DNA of 64,000 bases from Pseudisothecium myosuroides (Eukaryota > Streptophyta > Bryopsida > Hypnales > Lembophyllaceae): positions 1,925,296 through 1,989,295 of the forward strand of contig OX637292.1 of NCBI GenBank assembly GCA_951799445.1. The letters are read 5' to 3'. The notes beneath the pieces are model-generated. The model was not told the origin of the DNA. It was given only the letters and a program-made list of their open reading frames with translations, and made no database searches. A program made the position numbers and the translations under genes. This document shows positions 59,930 through 64,000 of this stretch, one piece after another (within the stretch, counting starts at the first letter, position 1; each line of letters starts with the position of its first letter).

Positions 59930-61341
59930 CGCCAGAAAAACACTTCAAAGGTCGAGTGATTCTGGACTTTGAAGACCGACTCCAATGGCCTGCACAGCGA
60001 TGAAGACAAAGGCAATGAGATGGAAATTCCTAGGAGGCAAAAAGAATATCGTCATAAGATGCCCACAGTTCAACTTCTTCCTTCTAAGAATTTGGATGGA
60101 GAAGTGATTGGCACCATCTCGAGTGCTTCAGAACGAGAGAATGCACATGAAAGCCAAGCAATGAGCCAAAGAGTAGTTACACAGGCTCATTGACTATTGG
60201 CAGTGATTTACAGATTGTGCAAACCGTAACTAAAGTACACAACAAAATCGTCGGTGGCACAAGAAAATTACCGGTACTCTTTCGCCAGAAAATGGAGAAA
60301 AGAGCCAGAAAGGTTTTCGTTGGTAAAAGAGACATACCTCGACAGTACTCTTGCACACCCGACCTCACAAACACCGCAGTGTTAGTGGGGTACTGCAAGT
60401 ATTCGACACATCGTGTTCGAACACCCTCCTCGCCAGAGCGACTCTCGGGCAGAATTTGGTAGTTGACCCATGTGAAGTAGTTCGTGAAGAAATCTCTCCG
60501 TCCATGACCTTCCAACCAAACTGCCAGCTAGTCTTGTCAATGAAGTCTAGTCGAGCGAGAAATGGAGGATCAAGGCGTCACAAAACCAAGTGAAATCTCT
60601 CACGCCGACTGTCCAGGCTCAAGGAAACCAAACTGCCTTCTCCCACTCGTATCCTCATGATAGCTTCGTCTGCTTCGTCTGCTAGCTTCCACTACAGCCC
60701 CCCAGCGCTGCGGCCATGACAAGGTCACCCACAGGATGCTGATCACTAATCCTTCGCTATTATTCTGAACACACTACTGATCAACCAGGCTTCCAGAATC
60801 GAAAAGGGACGGGGGGAAGTGAAGGGGGGGAAAATGATCACGACGTCATGTCAATGCGTTCTGTGAGTCGACTTCGTGGGCTAGCTCCAACCACCTCGAT
60901 CGATCAGCTGGAATTTGAACGGAGTTTGAACGCGGAGATTCCTCCAAGTGCCCCAACAGGAGCCCTGCAGCAGGAGCATTCCCCGCCCGAATAAAGGAAT
61001 TCGTACTAACTTATCTTCCGGCCAGACGACGATGTGGAGGGTGGTGATGTGAGCATCCTTGATGACATAGCACAAAAGTGCGTTGGGTGGGCTGGAGCAG
61101 GAAAGGGGGCGCGAAACATGGCCTTTCTTCTCCGTTTCCCCCTGCAATCCTCCTATTATTAAACGCGCCACCCCGGACTGATCTGCACATCTGGAAGTGG
61201 ACCAGTTCACCCGGACGGACCCGTCATGCCGCCCCCGACGGACTTTCGCTCGCCAGCAAGTGAAGCCGGCATTCCATGAAATCGGCTCTGCACTTTCAGT
61301 TGAGTTGCACGGGTCCTTGTGTTTACCAAGTAGAGGAAACC
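59930..61341. other. Upstream region of the coiled-coil gene
   Basis: Moderate GC. It probably holds the 5' UTR and promoter of the - strand gene. Open frames on both strands (for example 60,177-60,515 and 61,207-61,485) lack recognisable domains and were not called. Confidence 0.4.
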
Positions 61342-62100
61342 GCACACATCCAAACACCGCACAACAACACCTCCCAATGACCAAACACTAACGCACAATT
61401 CAACTACCAATTCAATTTTGATGGGAACAAAATTTTGTATCACCGCCCAATGACCACACACTGTGCGGTGATTGGTTGGTTGCAAGGAAGTTTTAACTAG
61501 ATTTGAGCTTTATCACCTTCAAATTGCAATAAAGTTTGTAGGAAGAAATCTTTTTACATTTTGTTTTTTGAAGGTGAATCTTAACATGACATTTAATAAT
61601 CATGCCAAATTTCAAAACATGTTAAGGGTTTGAATTTTGTCTGTGCGGTAATTGGCAAATTTACTATAACCAAACCAGTGAAATTGGAAAGGTAATTAAT
61701 CCATGACGAGCAGGCGGGGGAAGAGATATTGTTGTTGGTCAATGAGAATCCAAAAACGGAGGAGAATCCCTTGCAATAGGTAGAGTTAACTTACCAATCA
61801 ATCAGCATACAGTCAAAATTCAAATCCTTCTCCACATAATTATAGACTAGAGTTGCATGTTTTGAAATTCGGCATGATTATTAAATGTCATGTTAAGATT
61901 CTTCCTACAAATTTTATTGCAATTTAAAGGCGATGAAGCTGAAATCCAGGTAAAAATTCCTTGCCATCCTTTACCGCACAATGTGTAGTCATTGGGCAGT
62001 GATACAAAATTTTGTTCCCATCACAATTGAATTGGTAGCTGGCTTGTGCGGTTATTGATCGGTAATTGGAAGGGTTGTTGTGTAGTTTTTGGATTTGTGC
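61342..62100. mobile_element. Foldback-type element: long inverted repeat, arms about 320 bp
   Basis: The left arm 61,342-61,665 and right arm 61,785-62,100 pair as imperfect reverse complements around a loop of about 120 bp. Shared segments include ATGGGAACAAAATTTTGTAT, CATGACATTTAATAATCATG, TGCAATAAA.TTTGTAGGAAGAA and, at the outer edges, GCACA.ATCCAAA. The left arm has an extra block of about 30 bases near 61,550. No coding sequence. This is a foldback MITE or two MITEs inserted head to head. Confidence 0.8.
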
Positions 62101-63441
62101 AAAAAATGGTTGGTTTACTCTAGTGAGTTTTAGAGTAGTTTAGGAGGTAAAATATTCAACATTAGGGAGATTCATTGTCTGCCTAGCAATCTTCCACAAG
62201 TTTGGGGTTAGGGCACAAAGGTCGCTTAACAAAAGTTCAATGAATTTGGACAGGGGACTTTGAGAAGTATTTGTAGCCACACTAATGGAACGTTTACACA
62301 AACTCACAAGTGAGTCAAGTCACTTGACTAATAAATAATTTCACTACTTTTCATTTACACATACTCAGGAGTCAAGCTACTCTATATAAGTATTTTTGAA
62401 CTCTATTTTGCCTTGAAGGATGGCAATGTGGAGTGGAAATCTTCTATGCAATAGAACTTTTTTTTAAGTCATTTTGCTAAATCCCTAATGATACTTTTCT
62501 AGGCTCACTGAACTAGTTTTGAATGTCACTTGCCTTCACAACTTACTATGAAAATTGTCTCCCTTATATGTAGGCTAAAGTTCCAGCCTACTATATCAAA
62601 CAAATTCTTGTCTTGACTAACCTACAAGTGAATATGAGTAAACATTGCATGAATTCACCAAGTGAACATGTTCAAGGAGAAGAGGTTTGGTAGCCAGGAA
62701 CTCAACTGTGACTTCTTTTGTTGAGTGCTTCAAACTTTGGAATAGAAGGATAAAGAAAAAGAAGCAAAGGTACATGGAAATCTCATCTTTTCTCAATCTT
62801 TTATCCACCACATTAAGGTTTATAAGACTTCTAATGTTGGAAGTGTTGATGGAAAATATAAGTGTCCTACATGGCAAGTTCTAACAAAAAATAGAAGTGG
62901 GTTCTCTAAAACCTACTAGTACTATTGGTTTTCTTTCAAATTCATAAGTTAATCCTTAAGGTTTAGTTCAAATTTTCCAATATGAGTAGTTGTATATAAA
63001 TAGCAACTCATAATAATAATTTAAGGATGACTTCCAACAAAAGTTGTAAAACATAACCTGTCCAATAGATCATATCCATATAATTCAATATACTATTGCA
63101 TTCACCAATATTTTATCAATAAATTTTATAATTAAAAATTAAAAATTCTTTTTGAATTAGGTTTTGGATTGTATATTAGTAATTTTCACCCAAAAAAATT
63201 GCTATTAGTAAGTTTGAAAGTTAAAAGTCTGCTTATGTCATAATTTATTAGAGTTATTTTGGAATAATTATATTTGGAATAAGAAAAAAAGAAAGTTTTA
63301 AAGTAAGTACAATCTTCAAAGTGGGATACATTTATTGAGATGAGTTTTGGAATTCTAAACCTCATAAATTCTAGAAACTAATATAAGAATCTAAAAAAAT
63401 GAATAAAGAAAATAATAAGTATTTATATGCAAACAACATGT
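62101..63441. other. AT-rich intergenic DNA
   Basis: No supported gene or RNA. Repeat copies are not obvious until the TTAA element at 63,446. Confidence 0.5.
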
Positions 63442-63445
63442 TTAA

Positions 63446-64000
63446 CCCCTAAAGGCCCAAAGTCCCCTCGGGGGACACTTGGGATTTCGGGCAGGCTCGT
63501 GCGACCTGAAATTTCGACCTGATTTTTTGAAACTTTTTTTGAAGATAGGAAATCACATTAGCTTTCCAAAAATATAATTTTTTTTCAATCGGTGCCCGGG
63601 AAAAAAAGTTATGCCACCCGAAGTTAAAAAAGCAGTTCGCCGGGCAGAAAAAAAAAACTTTAAAAAATTGAATTTTTTTTTTTTTGATTTTTTTTTCTCA
63701 AAGATCATATTTTTGTCTATATTTGAAGCTTTGATTCATTCTATTTGGACTTAGAATGAGAAAGTTATGGACAATCTTGTTTTTCGGGCAATCTAAGCGT
63801 CTTCTTTAAAAAAATAACTTATAAAATTCATTTTTGAATGCAATTTTCAAATTTTTTCAAATTTTTTTTCTTGAAAAGGTTAAGTTTGTTTGCAAGAACA
63901 ATCCCACCATTGGGATTATGGTTTTTTAATTCCATCTAAGAGCTATTGAAGATTTAGTGTTTTGTTCAATTTTGGACCTACTTCTACTTAACAATTTTTT
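63446..64000. mobile_element. piggyBac-like TTAA MITE family, copy cut by window end
   Basis: TTAA (63,442-63,445) is followed by CCCCTAAAGGCCCAAAGTCC and a short hairpin (GTCCCCTCGGGGGAC). The interior aligns in reverse with 22,426-21,870 (ATTAGCTTTCCAAAAATATA, CCCACCATTGGGATTATGG). The other terminus lies beyond 64,000. It looks better preserved than the other long copies. Confidence 0.8.

Noticed and set aside
60177..60515. 112-codon - strand frame upstream of the coiled-coil gene
   Set aside because: No recognisable domain, and it is not needed for the gene, whose start at 59,929 is well placed.
1..64000. CRISPR array, bacterial operon or tRNA cluster
   Set aside because: Tandem repeats are of minisatellite type, genes have introns, and no tRNA cloverleaf was recognised by eye.

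Overview
This window is nuclear DNA from a land plant (streptophyte), probably one that makes swimming sperm. The reasons are spliced genes with short AT-rich introns, plant-type transposons (PIF/Harbinger, Stowaway, Ty3/gypsy), a plant TTTAGGG telobox near position 49878, and an apparently intact 14-exon gene for an LRRIQ1-like protein, a family tied to cilia and flagella. A bryophyte, lycophyte or fern would fit best. The sequence alone does not settle the species.

Layout. Positions 1-21,000 are a nest of transposons. A PIF/Harbinger-like element has its MYB-like gene on + (916-1845) and its DDE transposase on - (20,572-19,135), with GC-rich outer ends near 525 and 20,796. Between them lies a Ty3/gypsy element read on the - strand (about 16,425 down to 2,890). 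Its order is an unknown upstream coding segment, gag with two CCHC knuckles, aspartic protease, a full DNA cytosine-5 methyltransferase, reverse transcriptase, RNase H, integrase and a C-terminal PHD finger. Its integrase is split by a 4,985-bp TG...CA insertion (3763-8747) flanked by a 5-bp target duplication. All of these coding regions carry stops, and most could come from single C-to-T changes.

Positions 21,000-32,500 are AT-rich, with copies of a TTAA-flanked piggyBac-like MITE family, a second MITE family, and a GC-richer island carrying an orphan ORF broken by two stops (28,565-30,334). Positions 43,048-32,710 (-) hold the LRRIQ1-like gene; its 14 inferred exons sum to an uninterrupted 1,980-residue frame. 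Positions 44,000-46,700 hold more decayed MITE copies. Positions 47,100-49,800 carry two convergent 5' gene fragments, COG5 (+) and PRMT3 (-). A long Stowaway-type MITE follows at 49,967-50,742. Positions 59,929-54,200 (-) hold an 8-exon gene for a 1,163-residue coiled-coil protein. A 0.76-kb foldback element lies at 61,342-62,100, and the window ends inside another TTAA-flanked element.

The most notable object is the gypsy element, which pairs a DNA methylation writer (C5 methyltransferase) with a histone-reader module (PHD) in one pol polyprotein. Only two host genes look intact, the LRRIQ1-like gene and the coiled-coil gene. No tRNA, rRNA or CRISPR array was recognised. Exon borders were inferred by eye from splice signals and reading-phase agreement.
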